Shown here: positions 32,221 through 41,532 of the stretch, one piece after another | Layout: the number at the start of each line of letters is the position of its first letter | Numbering within the stretch: the first letter of the stretch is position 1 | Translations under genes and position numbers: made by a program | The notes under the pieces: generated by a model | Told to the model about the DNA's origin: nothing | Seen by the model: only the letters and a program-made list of their open reading frames with translations | Databases searched by the model: none | Source: CAZMRF01 sp964568735 | GTDB taxonomy: Bacteria; Acidobacteriota; Polarisedimenticolia; JACPZX01 | Assembly: GCA_964568735.1 (NCBI GenBank) | Contig: CAZMRF010000024.1 | Span: forward strand, 1-63,261 | Direction of reading: 5' to 3' | Length of the DNA stretch: 63,261 nt

Positions 32221-33780
32221 ATGAACCTCTCCGTGCTTGCCTGGAGCCTGGGGTCGGCCGCCCTCGCGGGCATCGCGGCCTGGTACCTGTCGAGCCGCCT
32301 CGGCGGCCGGCAGATCACCGCGGCGCGCAGGGAGGCCGAGGAGATCCTCTCGGAGGCCCAGCAGGAGGCCGAGAAGCAGAAGAAACAGGCCGTGCTGGCT
32401 GCCCGTGAAAAGTCGCTGCGCACGAAGAGCCAGATGGATCGGGAGATCCAGAACCGCCAGAAGAGCCTGGACTCCGAGGTCCGGGCTCTCGATCAGCAGC
32501 AGCGCTCGCACAGGGACGCGGTCGCCACCCTCCGGCGCAGCGAGCACTCCATGCAGGAGCGGGAGAAGAAGGTCGAGTCGCTGGAGGGATTGCTCGGGGA
32601 GCGCGACCGGCAGCTCGTGCGCCTGGTGGAGGAGCAGAACTCGCGCCTCGAGCGGATCAGCGGTATCACCTGCGACGAGGCCAAGAAGATCCTGCTCGCG
32701 AACCTGCGCAGCGAGGCCCGGATCGAGGGCGCCGCGCTGGTCAAGGAGATCCGCGACGAGGCCCAGCGGAACGGCGAGATCGAAGCACAGAAGATCATCT
32801 CCCTCGCCATCGAGCGCCAGGCGGCCGACTACTCCAACGAGCGGACGGCCACGGCCGTGCCCATCCCGAACGAGAAGGTCAAAGGGCGCCTCATCGGGCT
32901 CGAGGGCCGCAACATCAAGGCTTTCGAGAAGCACACGGGCATCCAGCTCGTGGTCGACGATTCCCCGGACTCAGTCATCCTGAGCGGCTTCAACCCCATC
33001 AAGCGCGAGATCGCCAAGATGGTCCTCGAGAAGCTCCTCAAGGATGGGAACATCACTCCCCAGAGGATCGAGGAAACGTCGAACGAGATGAAGCGCAAGA
33101 TGGTCCGGCTGATCCAGCGGATTGGAGACGAGACGCTTCAAGAGCTCTGCATCGAAGGCGTCCACCCCGAGATCGTCAGGCTCCTGGGCCGCCTTCGGTA
33201 CAGGACCTCCTACGGCCAGAACGTCCTGACCCACTCCAAGGAGGTGGCGCGCCTCACGGAGCTGATGGCGGCCGAGCTGAAGCTCGACCCCGTCATGGCC
33301 CGCCGCGCCGGGCTCTTCCACGACATCGGCAAAGCCATCGACTACGAGCGGGAAGGCACTCATCCCGAGATCGGCCTCGAGGTCGCGAAGAAGTATGGAG
33401 AGCCGCTCATCGTACAGAACGCCATCGCCTCGCACCACGAAGACGTGGAGGTGATCTCTCCGATCTCAGTCCTCGTCGCGGCGGCCGACGCCATCTCGGG
33501 CGCCCGGCCTGGAGCGAGGAGACGCACGCTCGTGGACTACGTCAAGCGCGTCGAGAAGCTGGAAGCCCTGGCCGGCTCCATGGACGGCGTCGAGGAGTCC
33601 TATGCCATCCAGGCCGGCCGCGAGATACGGGTGATCGCTTGCCACGACAAGCTCGACGATGCCCAGTCCTCGCTGCTCGCCCAGACTCTCGCGAAGCGGA
33701 TTCAGCAGGAGATGGAATACCCCGGCAAGATCAAGGTGACCGTCATCCGGGAGATGCGGGCGGTCGACTACGCCCGCTAG
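32221..33780 (+). CDS. rny: Ribonuclease Y
   Basis: 519 residues, the usual length. N-terminal membrane anchor (about 5-24), long coiled coil (about 30-190, Glu/Gln/Lys-rich), KH domain with IPNEKVKGRLIGLEGRNIKAFEKHTGI (about 215-235), HD domain with LTHSKEVARLTELMAAEL, the metal-binding LFHDIGKAID, then NAIASHHEDVE and AADAISGARPGARR. Membrane-bound endoribonuclease that initiates mRNA decay. The probable 6S RNA lies upstream and an intrinsic terminator follows. Confidence 0.97.
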   Translation: MNLSVLAWSLGSAALAGIAAWYLSSRLGGRQITAARREAEEILSEAQQEAEKQKKQAVLAAREKSLRTKSQMDREIQNRQKSLDSEVRALDQQQRSHRDAVATLRRSEHSMQEREKKVESLEGLLGERDRQLVRLVEEQNSRLERISGITCDEAKKILLANLRSEARIEGAALVKEIRDEAQRNGEIEAQKIISLAIERQAADYSNERTATAVPIPNEKVKGRLIGLEGRNIKAFEKHTGIQLVVDDSPDSVILSGFNPIKREIAKMVLEKLLKDGNITPQRIEETSNEMKRKMVRLIQRIGDETLQELCIEGVHPEIVRLLGRLRYRTSYGQNVLTHSKEVARLTELMAAELKLDPVMARRAGLFHDIGKAIDYEREGTHPEIGLEVAKKYGEPLIVQNAIASHHEDVEVISPISVLVAAADAISGARPGARRRTLVDYVKRVEKLEALAGSMDGVEESYAIQAGREIRVIACHDKLDDAQSSLLAQTLAKRIQQEMEYPGKIKVTVIREMRAVDYAR

Positions 33781-33803
33781 GAGCCCTTTTCCGGGCGCAG
33801 CCC

Positions 33804-33830
33804 GGGCCGCTCCGCGGCCCTCCCTTTTCT
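33804..33830 (+). terminator. Intrinsic terminator after rny
   Basis: GGGCCGC, TCC loop, GCGGCCC (33804-33820), followed by TCCCTTTTCT. Strong stem with a T-rich tail, 24 nt after the rny stop. Confidence 0.75.
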
Positions 33831-34031
33831 CCCGCCCGCCGGCAGCGCCCGGAGAGAGCCCGGAGGGTGGCCGCCTTCCGGGGAGATGACCCGGGCCTCC
33901 GCCAGGCAGTATCATGTCAGCTCGATGCCGTCGAGGGCCCGAGCCCGCTGGCGGGGGATGGGAACCAACGGCGACCGGGCCCCCGCAACCCACTCCATGT
34001 CGCGGGCCGGTGCGGGAGAGCATCTGGAACG

Positions 34032-34982
34032 ATGAGCAAGAGCCCCACACGATCCAGCAAGCGGGGCATGAGCGTCCGCTTCTGGGGCTGCCGGGGCTCC
34101 TTCCCCGTCTCGGGCGAGGGGTTCCTCCAATTCGGCGGCAACACATCCTGCGTCGAGATCCGTGCCGGTGAGCACCTGATCGTCTGCGACATGGGGACCG
34201 GGATCATCACGCTGGGCAATCACCTGCTCGACGAGCGGGCGAAGCGCGGCGCCGGGCGCGGCAAGGACCCGCTGGACGCGGTGCTCCTCGTGAGCCATGC
34301 GCACCACGATCACACGCAGGGCTTCCCGTTCTTCAAGCCCGCCTACCTCGACTTCTCGACCATCCACATGTTCGGACCGAGAACGCTCAATCAGGACTTC
34401 TCGGACATCCTGGCCCGCTCCATGATGGCTCCGCTCTTTCCCGTGGACCTGGCGGACATGCACAGCACCCGGCTCATCCGCAACGCCGAGGAGTCGGAGA
34501 TGATCATCCTGCGCGAAGGAAAGACTCCGGAGCTCGTGAACGTCCAGCGCAATCAATTCCGGCTCGATGCGGGAGCCGTGGCGATCAGCGCGCTCAAGAA
34601 CCTGGCCCATCCCAAGGGGGGCGTCGTCAACTACCGGGTCAGCCTCGGCGGAAAGAGCGTGGTCTACGCCACCGACGTGGAGGGCTACGTCGGCGGAGAT
34701 TCCCGCCTGGTGAGGTTCTCGGAGGGAGCCGACCTCCTCATCCACGACGCGCAGTACCTGCCGGACGAGTACACGGGGCTTCCGGTACCGACGCAGGGGT
34801 ACGGCCACAGCACCTGGGAGATGGCGGCAACGGTAGCCCGCAAGGCCGGCGTGCGCCGCCTTGCGCTCTTCCACCACGACCCCACCCACAATGATGCCCA
34901 GATCCGCCAGATCGAGCAGCAGGCGCGCCGCGTCTTCAAAGCCTCCTTCGCCGCGTACGAGGGGCAGGAAGTCAGCCTCTAG
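34032..34982 (+). CDS. Metallo-beta-lactamase-fold hydrolase (RNase Z/PhnP-like)
   Basis: 316 residues. Start at the ATG at 34032; the conserved N-terminus MSVRFWGCRGSFPVSGEGFLQFGGNTSCVEI follows ten residues later. Zinc ligands: HAHHDHTQGFPFF (HxHxDH, about residue 95), DVEGYVGGDSRLVRF, LLIHDAQY and LFHHDPTHNDAQI. The group contains cyclic phosphodiesterase PhnP and cAMP/RNase Z-like enzymes; many members adjoin signalling proteins. The substrate is not decided by sequence. Monocistronic after the rny terminator, with pabB following. Confidence 0.88.
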   Translation: MSKSPTRSSKRGMSVRFWGCRGSFPVSGEGFLQFGGNTSCVEIRAGEHLIVCDMGTGIITLGNHLLDERAKRGAGRGKDPLDAVLLVSHAHHDHTQGFPFFKPAYLDFSTIHMFGPRTLNQDFSDILARSMMAPLFPVDLADMHSTRLIRNAEESEMIILREGKTPELVNVQRNQFRLDAGAVAISALKNLAHPKGGVVNYRVSLGGKSVVYATDVEGYVGGDSRLVRFSEGADLLIHDAQYLPDEYTGLPVPTQGYGHSTWEMAATVARKAGVRRLALFHHDPTHNDAQIRQIEQQARRVFKASFAAYEGQEVSL

Positions 34983-35070
34983 GAGCGGCCCGCCCTCCAG
35001 CCGGGGGCCCGGGCGACCTGGAGGCCCCCTCGGGCCCGCCGTCATCGAGCTTCCCGGGTGGCGTGAGCCG

Positions 35071-36441
35071 ATGGATCTGCTCGGCCGGGCCCGCCTCCGC
35101 GGCCGGGCAGCGCTGCTTCACAGCGCCGGACGCCACCCCGGTATCGGCCGCTTCAGCATCCTGGCGGCCGACCCCTTCATGACGGTCTCGTGGCGCGCCG
35201 GCGAGGCCCACGTCGAGGGCCCCGATGGCCCGGAGCGCTCCGAGTGCGCGGACCCCTTCCGGCTCCTGGACTCCCTCAACGAGCGGTACCGCTGCGTGGC
35301 CGCACGCCCCTGGCCCTTCGCGGGGGGAGCCATCGGCTACTTCTCCTACGACGCGGGCCGGGCGGTCGAGAGGATCCCCCAGCTCGCCGCCGACGATCGC
35401 CCCTTCCCATGGATGGACTTCGCCTTCTACTCCTGGGCCATCTGCTGGGACCATCTCACGCGCCGCTGGGCCGCCCTCTCCACGGGAGCTGTGAGCGCTG
35501 GAACAGCCTCCCGCGCCGCGAGGAGGATCTGCGAGCGGGCGGCCGCATGGGCCGTCGGAGAGGAGCCCGGGCCCGCGAAGAGCGGCTCCGCCCGTGGGAC
35601 ACTCGAGGGAGATCTCCGGGAATCCCTCGATCGCGGCGCCTACCTCGAGGCCGTCGACCGGATCCGGCGCCTGATCGAGCTGGGGGAGTGCTACGAGGTG
35701 AACCTCACCCGCCGGATATCGGGACGAGGCTCGGTGGATCCTGTCTCGCTCTTCCGCGCGCTCGCGGAGTCCAACCCAGCCCCCTTCGCCGCCTACATCG
35801 AAGGCAGCCAGGGGATTCTCGCGGGATCGTCGCCCGAGAGGTTCCTCCAGGTCCTGGAAGGGCGGGCCGAGTCCAGACCCATCAAGGGGACAGCCGCGAG
35901 GTCCGCGAGCGCCGAGCTGGATCGAGCCGCCGCGGAGGCGCTCGTGGTGAGCGAGAAGAACCGCGCGGAGAACGTCATGATCGTGGATCTCACACGGAAC
36001 GATCTCGGCCGCATCTGCGCACCCGGCTCGGTCGTCGTCGAAGGCCTCTGCCGGCTCGAGAGCTTCGAGGGGCTCCACCATCTCGTCTCGGCGGTTTCGG
36101 GCCGGCTCGAGGCCGGCGCCTCGGCGATGGATGCCGCCAGGGCGCTCTTTCCGCCCGGGTCCATGACCGGGGCGCCGAAGATCCGCGCCATGGAGATCAT
36201 CGAGGAGATCGAGCCCGTGAGGAGAGGGCCCTACGCAGGAGCGTCGGGCTACCTGAGCGCGGCAGGGGATGCCGACCTGTCGGTCGTCATCCGGTCCTTC
36301 CTCCTGTCGGAGGACTACGTGGATCTCCAGGTTGGCGGCGCCGTCGTGGCGGAGTCTGACCCGGAGGAAGAGTACGAGGAGACCCGGGTCAAGGCGGACC
36401 GTGCGCTGCGGGCGCTCGATGCGGCAGGGCCGGCCGAGTAG
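35071..36441 (+). CDS. pabB: Aminodeoxychorismate synthase component I
   Basis: 456 residues from the ATG at 35071; upstream in-frame sequence overlaps the previous gene and is not protein-like. Chorismate-binding enzyme: NRAENVMIVDLTRNDLGR, GSMTGAPKIRAMEIIEEIEP, GYLSAAGDADLSVVIRSF. The PIKGTAARS motif carries the Lys characteristic of PabB (TrpE has Ala in PIAGT), which supports aminodeoxychorismate over anthranilate synthesis. The N-terminal domain has GGAIGYFSYDAGRAVERIP. No fused PabC domain. The lyase function might be supplied by the class IV aminotransferase at 39037, though that one looks like IlvE. Confidence 0.92.
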   Translation: MDLLGRARLRGRAALLHSAGRHPGIGRFSILAADPFMTVSWRAGEAHVEGPDGPERSECADPFRLLDSLNERYRCVAARPWPFAGGAIGYFSYDAGRAVERIPQLAADDRPFPWMDFAFYSWAICWDHLTRRWAALSTGAVSAGTASRAARRICERAAAWAVGEEPGPAKSGSARGTLEGDLRESLDRGAYLEAVDRIRRLIELGECYEVNLTRRISGRGSVDPVSLFRALAESNPAPFAAYIEGSQGILAGSSPERFLQVLEGRAESRPIKGTAARSASAELDRAAAEALVVSEKNRAENVMIVDLTRNDLGRICAPGSVVVEGLCRLESFEGLHHLVSAVSGRLEAGASAMDAARALFPPGSMTGAPKIRAMEIIEEIEPVRRGPYAGASGYLSAAGDADLSVVIRSFLLSEDYVDLQVGGAVVAESDPEEEYEETRVKADRALRALDAAGPAE

Positions 36442-36457
36442 GCCGGGCGGGGAGGGC

Positions 36458-37342
36458 TCAGCGCGGGGAGGCGGCAGCCGGGGGGCGGGCTCCGCCGGAG
36501 GAAACCGTCTCCGGGTCGCCGGGCTTGAAGAGCGCCTCGTCGAGGCTCTCGTTGAAGCGGACCTCGAGGACCACCGTCTCGGAGTAGCGCTGGTTGTTGA
36601 GGATGACTTCCTTGTGCCACGGGATGAGGATTCCGTCGACGGGCCTGTAGTCGTCGAACACCTGCATCCTGGAGATGGCTCCGGCCGGCGTCTCGAAGGA
36701 GCCGATGACGAGCAGGTGGTAGTTCGTCGCGTCGACCATCAGGTCCCTGGCATAGCCCTCGTGACGCCAGCTCAGCTTCTGGGTCATCCGCCCCATCGGG
36801 TCCCGGGCGACGTTGAGGTACTTCAGGCTGCCCTGCTTGTACTGCAACGGGCCATCGAGCTCCTCGATGCCCCGCTTGACGATAGAGGAGGCCACGGGGG
36901 CGAGCTGCTCGGGACCCCCGCCGTCGTCCACCCAGGCTCGCTCGCCGTCGTAGATGACGACCTGCTTCTTCTGGGGGTAGGTGACCTCGCGCCGCATCAG
37001 GAGTGGGCGCTTGAACCACAGCGTGAGCGTCCCGACGAGGGGCTCGGGCGAGCTGAAATTGGTGATCTGGTACTTGATGAAGATGGTCTCGCGCCCGCGG
37101 ATGGCCTCGCTCCCCCCGTGGGCCCGGATCATGTCGTCCAGGATCTTCTCGGCACGGGGGTCCCTGACGGCTGGAGCCTCGGCCTCTCCCTGGGCGGAGG
37201 GGCGGTCGCCGCCGGGAGTGTCGGCCACCGGCCCTTCCTGGGCGACGGATCCGCTCCGGTCGACGGACAGGAGCAGGGCGAGCAGGGCGAGCCCGCCCGC
37301 CGTGGCCGCTCCGGACGCGTGGGTGCGTGCGATTCCGATCAT
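36458..37342 (-). CDS. LolA-like outer-membrane lipoprotein-sorting domain protein
   Basis: 294 residues from the ATG at 37342 (MIGIARTHASGAATAGGLALLALLL), a signal peptide; the extension to 37456 lacks protein character. Mature part: DPRAEKILDDMIRAHGGSEAIRGRETIFIKYQITNF, GTLTLWFKRPLLMRREVTYPQKKQVVIYDGERAWV, YARDLMVDATNYHLLVIGSFETP, ISRMQVFDDYRPVDGILIPWHKEV. This is the half-barrel LolA/LolB-like fold typical of exported proteins that carry lipids or lipoproteins. The exact cargo is unknown. The C-terminus is Ala/Pro-rich. Convergent with pabB (16-nt gap). Confidence 0.78.
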   Translation of the reverse strand: MIGIARTHASGAATAGGLALLALLLSVDRSGSVAQEGPVADTPGGDRPSAQGEAEAPAVRDPRAEKILDDMIRAHGGSEAIRGRETIFIKYQITNFSSPEPLVGTLTLWFKRPLLMRREVTYPQKKQVVIYDGERAWVDDGGGPEQLAPVASSIVKRGIEELDGPLQYKQGSLKYLNVARDPMGRMTQKLSWRHEGYARDLMVDATNYHLLVIGSFETPAGAISRMQVFDDYRPVDGILIPWHKEVILNNQRYSETVVLEVRFNESLDEALFKPGDPETVSSGGARPPAAASPR

Positions 37343-37534
37343 GTGGGGAGGGACGGCTCGGGATTTGTACGATTCAGGGTCTGCTATGCTGTCCGTTCCG
37401 CGGCGAAACTCGAGGCGCGCGGGCAGGACGAACGATAGCCTTCCCAGGAAGCACATTCAAGGAATCCCGGCCGCCCTGGCCGGGGACCGGGCGAATCCGG
37501 GCGACCGATCCATCGCGCGCGGGCGGCTGATCCT

Positions 37535-38293
37535 TTGACGGAGACTCTCGGTATCCTCGTGGGCACGACGGTCGCGACCGCCGCGCTGCACACCCTCATA
37601 CCCGATCACTGGCTCCCCTTCGTGCTGGTGGCCCGAAGCGAAGGATGGGACGCGAGGAAGACGGCCACCCTCACCGCGGCGGCCGCGGCCCTGCACGTGG
37701 CCGTATCCATAGCGCTGGGACTCTCGGCCCATTTCCTGGCGCGAGGGGCGGAAGCCGCCGCGGGCATCGGCGATTCGATCGAGCGGCTCTCGGCGGCCCT
37801 CCTGACCCTCTTCGGCCTGCTCTACGCCGGCTGGTTCCTGATCCGAGGGGGGCATCAGCATTCGTTCGGGATGCACCCTCACCACCGGCCCGACCCGCCG
37901 CATGGTGCCGGCAGCCCCCACCCCCACGATCTCCCTGAGGGGCGGCCTGCAGCGGCAGCCGGGGCCGTGGCGGGAGGGGAGCGGCGGCCGCCGCCCCCCG
38001 GCCCGGGGGGCAGCAGAACCCGGGCGCTTGCCCTGGCGGCGATCGTGGGGTTCAATCCCTGCGTGCTGGTCATCCCCTATATCTACCTGGCCGGCACGAT
38101 GGGGATCCCGGCGCTCATCCTGGTGGGGATCTCCTTCGCCGTGAGCACGGTGGCCTGCATGGTGGGAGTGGCCCTGCTGGGACTGCGTGGCACCGCGAGG
38201 CTGGAGAGCCCCTTCCTCATCCGTTACGGCGAGGCCGTCAGCGGAGGCCTGATCGCGGCCACGGGACTCGTGGTTTATTTCGCCGGCCGCTAG
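37535..38293 (+). CDS. NicO/UreH-type metal transporter with His-rich loop
   Basis: 252 residues from a TTG start at 37535. About six TMs. The first helix carries HTLIPDHWLPF, the Hx4DH motif of nickel/cobalt (NicO) and related transporters. The central loop (about residues 107-160) is rich in His and Pro (GGHQHSFGMHPHHRPDPPHG, SPHPHDL), expected for metal capture. The second half has VGFNPCVLVIPYIYLAGTMG and VSTVACMVGVALLGLRG. It probably moves Ni/Co or another divalent metal; some relatives act as urease accessory UreH. No urease or hydrogenase is in the window. Direction of transport is unknown. Confidence 0.75.
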   Translation: MTETLGILVGTTVATAALHTLIPDHWLPFVLVARSEGWDARKTATLTAAAAALHVAVSIALGLSAHFLARGAEAAAGIGDSIERLSAALLTLFGLLYAGWFLIRGGHQHSFGMHPHHRPDPPHGAGSPHPHDLPEGRPAAAAGAVAGGERRPPPPGPGGSRTRALALAAIVGFNPCVLVIPYIYLAGTMGIPALILVGISFAVSTVACMVGVALLGLRGTARLESPFLIRYGEAVSGGLIAATGLVVYFAGR

Positions 38294-38358
38294 GGTCGCG
38301 TCCGAGGCAGGACTCGGACAGGACCCCAGGCCGGCCCAGTCGGAACCGGGAGGCGACG

Positions 38359-38856
38359 ATGGCCCTGTCGGAAGAGACGGATTTCAGGATCAGGCCGCTC
38401 AGGGGGAGCGACATCGAGACGATCATCTCGATCGACGCGGAGATAACCGGCGAGGGCAAGCCCGGGTTCTGGAGGGGCCTGCTCACGATCTACGAGCCGG
38501 CGGATCCCGGGGAAGCGCCCGGAGGCTCGGAGGCGGCGCCCCGGGGCCACCCGACCTACCTCTGCGAGGTGGCCGAGCAGGATGGCGAGGTCATCGGCTT
38601 CGTCCTCGGCGACGTCCAGGCCTGGCAGTTCGGGATACCGAGGTGCGGCCGGATCATCGCGATCGGAGTGCGGCCCGCGAGCCGGCGCTCGGGGGTGGCC
38701 TCGCGCCTCGCCGGCGAGATCCTCGAGACCTTCAGGAAGATGAACCTCCCCGTCGTCCAGTGCCTCGTTCGTTCGGGGGATCCGCTCGGCGCCTTCTTCG
38801 CGTCGCTGGGCTTCGCCGGCTCGCCCTGGATCACCCTCGAGAAGCGCATCACCTGA
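38359..38856 (+). CDS. GNAT-family N-acetyltransferase
   Basis: 165 residues. Starts FRIRPLRGSDIETIISIDAEITGEGKPGFW; acetyl-CoA-binding motif A is IIAIGVRPASRRSGVASRLAGEILETF (R/Q-x-x-G-x-A type), with a preceding strand VIGFVLGDVQAWQFG and a final VQCLVRSGDPLGAFFASLGF. It resembles RimI-like or antibiotic-type GNATs, but the acceptor is not predictable. Stands between the metal transporter and ilvE. Confidence 0.85.
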   Translation: MALSEETDFRIRPLRGSDIETIISIDAEITGEGKPGFWRGLLTIYEPADPGEAPGGSEAAPRGHPTYLCEVAEQDGEVIGFVLGDVQAWQFGIPRCGRIIAIGVRPASRRSGVASRLAGEILETFRKMNLPVVQCLVRSGDPLGAFFASLGFAGSPWITLEKRIT

Positions 38857-38932
38857 CGCTCGCCCCGATCCGTGGGCCGCGCGGGCGCGAGTCCTTGTCC
38901 GGACAGCTCCCGGATTTTCGGCGATCCACGAT

Positions 38933-38961
38933 TGACCTCCCGGAGGGGCATCCCCTACCAT
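38933..38961 (+). promoter_or_regulatory. Promoter of ilvE
   Basis: TTGACC (38933-38938), 17-nt spacer, TACCAT (38956-38961). Leader of about 70 nt to the ATG at 39037, which has AGAGAGAT upstream. Confidence 0.5.
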
Positions 38962-39036
38962 GTGGAATTCGATCCACCCAGCATCACGACGGTCCGGCTC
39001 CCGCATGCAACCCGTGAGTGGAGAGGCAGAGAGATC

Positions 39037-39915
39037 ATGGGACTGTGCATCTACCTGAACGGGCGGTACGTGGACAGCAAGGAGCAGGCTCTCGTCCCGC
39101 TCCACGAGCACTCCCTTCTCTACGGCGACGGCGTCTTCGAGGGGATTCGCGCCTACAACGGACGCGTCTTCCGGATGAAGGACCACATGGACCGCCTCTG
39201 GCGGTCCGCCCACTCGATCCTCCTCGAGATCCCGGCCTCCCGCGAGCAGCTCGACGAGATCCTCCTCACGACCGTCAGGAAGACCGGCCTCGACGACGCC
39301 TACATCCGTCTCGTCGTCTCGCGCGGCCCGGGCGACATGGGCATCGATCCCCGCAAGTGCGCCAAGGGCGCGATCTACATCATCGCCGGGGGCATCCAGC
39401 TCTACCCCGAGGACAAGTATCGGACCGGCCTCCGGACGGTGATCGCGGCGACGAGAAGGACCAGCCCGGACAGCTTGAACCCGGCGATCAAGTCGCTGAA
39501 CTACATGAACAACATCATGGGGAAGATCGAGGCGATCCAGGGCGGCGTGGACGAGGCCATCATGCTGAACGCGCAAGGGCTCGTCACCGAGGGGACCGCG
39601 GACAATCTCTTCATGGTGCGCGATGGGGCCCTCTGCACTCCGCCGGCCTGGGTCGGCATCCTGGAGGGGATCACGCGCAAGGTGATCTTCGAGATGTGCG
39701 CGGAGAAGCGGATCCCCTGCACGGAGCAGGTCATCGTCGCGCACGATCTCTACAACGCCGAGGAGATCTTCCTGTGCGGGACGGGCGCGGAGCTGATCGC
39801 CGTCGTAGAGGTCGGCGGCCGGAAGATCGGCGCCGGGAAACCGGGTCCGATCTTCAACCGCCTGCTGGGGCTCTTCAGGGAGCGCACGCAGGTGGACGGC
39901 ACACCCTTCAAGTAG
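39037..39915 (+). CDS. ilvE: Branched-chain amino acid aminotransferase (class IV, PLP)
   Basis: 292 residues. Signatures: YLNGRYVDSKEQALVPLHEHSLLYGDGVFEGIRAYNG, RLVVSRGPGDMGIDPRKC, the PLP-Lys in AIKSLNYMNNIMGKIEA, GLVTEGTADNLFMVRDG, GILEGITRKVIFEMC and NAEEIFLCGTGAEL. Transfers amino groups between 2-oxoglutarate and branched-chain keto acids in the cytoplasm. Class IV also contains PabC and D-amino-acid aminotransferase; MGID and the R-loop favour IlvE. Convergent with the glycosyltransferase, 12-nt gap. Confidence 0.9.
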   Translation: MGLCIYLNGRYVDSKEQALVPLHEHSLLYGDGVFEGIRAYNGRVFRMKDHMDRLWRSAHSILLEIPASREQLDEILLTTVRKTGLDDAYIRLVVSRGPGDMGIDPRKCAKGAIYIIAGGIQLYPEDKYRTGLRTVIAATRRTSPDSLNPAIKSLNYMNNIMGKIEAIQGGVDEAIMLNAQGLVTEGTADNLFMVRDGALCTPPAWVGILEGITRKVIFEMCAEKRIPCTEQVIVAHDLYNAEEIFLCGTGAELIAVVEVGGRKIGAGKPGPIFNRLLGLFRERTQVDGTPFK

Positions 39916-39927
39916 CCCGTCGCACGC

Positions 39928-41532
39928 TCACCACGCGATCACGAAGGCCGGTGAGCCGTCCGGAAGCAGGATCGTGCGCCGGGCCTCCATGCCGCTGGCC
40001 GCCAGCTCTTCCGGCTTGAGCAGGTAGATCGGCCGCAGCCTGCCCGGCAGGCTTCCCCCGCGATAAAAGATGGGCTCGTCGAAGAGGTACTTCGTGGTTT
40101 CGAACCGGCTCTGCTGATAGATCGCGGGAGGGAAGGCGAAGAGGTAGAGCCTGTGGATCCACGGGAAGTCCTCGGCCCGGGTGACGTAGATGCTGTCGTG
40201 CTCCGGCGCGCGCGCTTCGATCTCGCGGAAGGCCTCCTCCAGCCCGAACTGCCACGCGGCCGCCGACTCCACCGGGTAGATCACGAAGTAGTGGTAGAGG
40301 TAGATCGTCCCGGAGGCGACGGCACCCGCGATCAGGAGCGCGAGCAGGACCACCCCGCGCCGCCGCGTAAGGCTCAGGGGTCCCGTGCTTCCGAAGAGCG
40401 CCGCAGCGCCCGAGCCCGCCAGCGCGAAGGCCGCCGGGGAGGCCCCGATCGATCGAACCGCATGGGCTGCGTCCACCGTCATGGCCGCGCCGAGCGGCGC
40501 CGTGACGGCCCACCACACGAGCAGGAGCTGGGAAGGGCGCCGGCGGAGAAGGGCCGCCGCGAGGCCGGCCAGGATGAGCACGAGATCGTGAGCGTGCAGG
40601 ACCCCGAAGCCGGCGACGGAGTGACGGGGGTTGGGATCTCCTTCGCTCAGGAGGAAGGGAAGCGAGAAGTAGGAGGAATAGTTCGAGACGAAGCGGCCTG
40701 CGGCCTCCGCCCCGCCGAGCCACGTGGCCAGCCCGACGTCCCTGAAGCGCTCCATCCCCTCCGGGCTCAGCGCGAAGAGCGCGAGCGGGAGCGCTGCGAT
40801 GAGGAAACCCAGCGCGATCGCCCCCAGCCGGATGATCCCGAGGCGGCGGAGCGCGCCGAAGTGGAGAGCCACGAAGCCCGCGAGCAGCAATGGCACGATC
40901 CCCCGGGCCGCGACGTAGGTGTAGAGGCTCGCGGCCAGCAGAGCCAGGCCGAGGGCGATCCATGCAGGGCGCATCGATGGCGTGTCGTCCGGTTCTCCTC
41001 CGGGCGGGGGAGGACGGGATGGGCTCTCGGCGCGCGCGCCCTCGAGCAGCGCCGCGATGCCCGCGGCGAGGAGCAGGGGGAGAAGAGAGGCCTGGAATCC
41101 CACGCGGCTGAAGTGAAAGCCCCACGGGGAAATTGCCGTGACGAAAGCGGCCGCGGCGCCAGCCCAGGGACCTGAGACGCGAACCGCCAGCCACGCCACC
41201 GCGAGGATCGTGAGCGTCCCCGCCGAGGCCGCCACGATCCGCGTGGCTTCGACCGTGGGGCCCAGGAGCCTCACGGGGATCATGGTCAGATAAATGTAGA
41301 GAGGCTCCTCCCAGCCGATGCCGAAGGTATCGAAGAAGAGCGGCCAGGCGACGCCTCTGGCATCGGCGCCCGTCTGGAGGAGGGAGTAGGCCTGGTATCC
41401 CTGGAAGGCCTCGTCGCAGTAGAGAGCGGGTGGGACGCTGCCGAGGTCCATGAACCGGATCGCGCCGCCGACGACGAAGGCGAGGGCGACGCATAGCCAG
41501 GCTCCCCGGGCCGTCCGCCTCTTTCCGCTCAT
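39928..41532 (-). CDS. Polytopic PMT/ArnT-like glycosyltransferase
   Basis: 534 residues, about 11-12 TMs. The first periplasmic loop holds the catalytic acidic motif YCDEAFQGYQAYSLLQTG (Asp-Glu shortly after TM1), as in GT39/GT83 lipid-linked sugar transferases, followed by EEPLYIYLTMIPVRLLG. The C-terminal periplasmic domain (about 440-534) has IEARAPEHDSIYVTRAEDFPWIHRLYLFAFP. It would move a sugar from a polyprenyl-phosphate donor to lipid A, a protein or a glycan in the periplasm. A TAGACT box 9 nt upstream of the ATG suggests a leaderless mRNA. Acceptor unknown. Confidence 0.82.
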   Translation of the reverse strand: MSGKRRTARGAWLCVALAFVVGGAIRFMDLGSVPPALYCDEAFQGYQAYSLLQTGADARGVAWPLFFDTFGIGWEEPLYIYLTMIPVRLLGPTVEATRIVAASAGTLTILAVAWLAVRVSGPWAGAAAAFVTAISPWGFHFSRVGFQASLLPLLLAAGIAALLEGARAESPSRPPPPGGEPDDTPSMRPAWIALGLALLAASLYTYVAARGIVPLLLAGFVALHFGALRRLGIIRLGAIALGFLIAALPLALFALSPEGMERFRDVGLATWLGGAEAAGRFVSNYSSYFSLPFLLSEGDPNPRHSVAGFGVLHAHDLVLILAGLAAALLRRRPSQLLLVWWAVTAPLGAAMTVDAAHAVRSIGASPAAFALAGSGAAALFGSTGPLSLTRRRGVVLLALLIAGAVASGTIYLYHYFVIYPVESAAAWQFGLEEAFREIEARAPEHDSIYVTRAEDFPWIHRLYLFAFPPAIYQQSRFETTKYLFDEPIFYRGGSLPGRLRPIYLLKPEELAASGMEARRTILLPDGSPAFVIAW

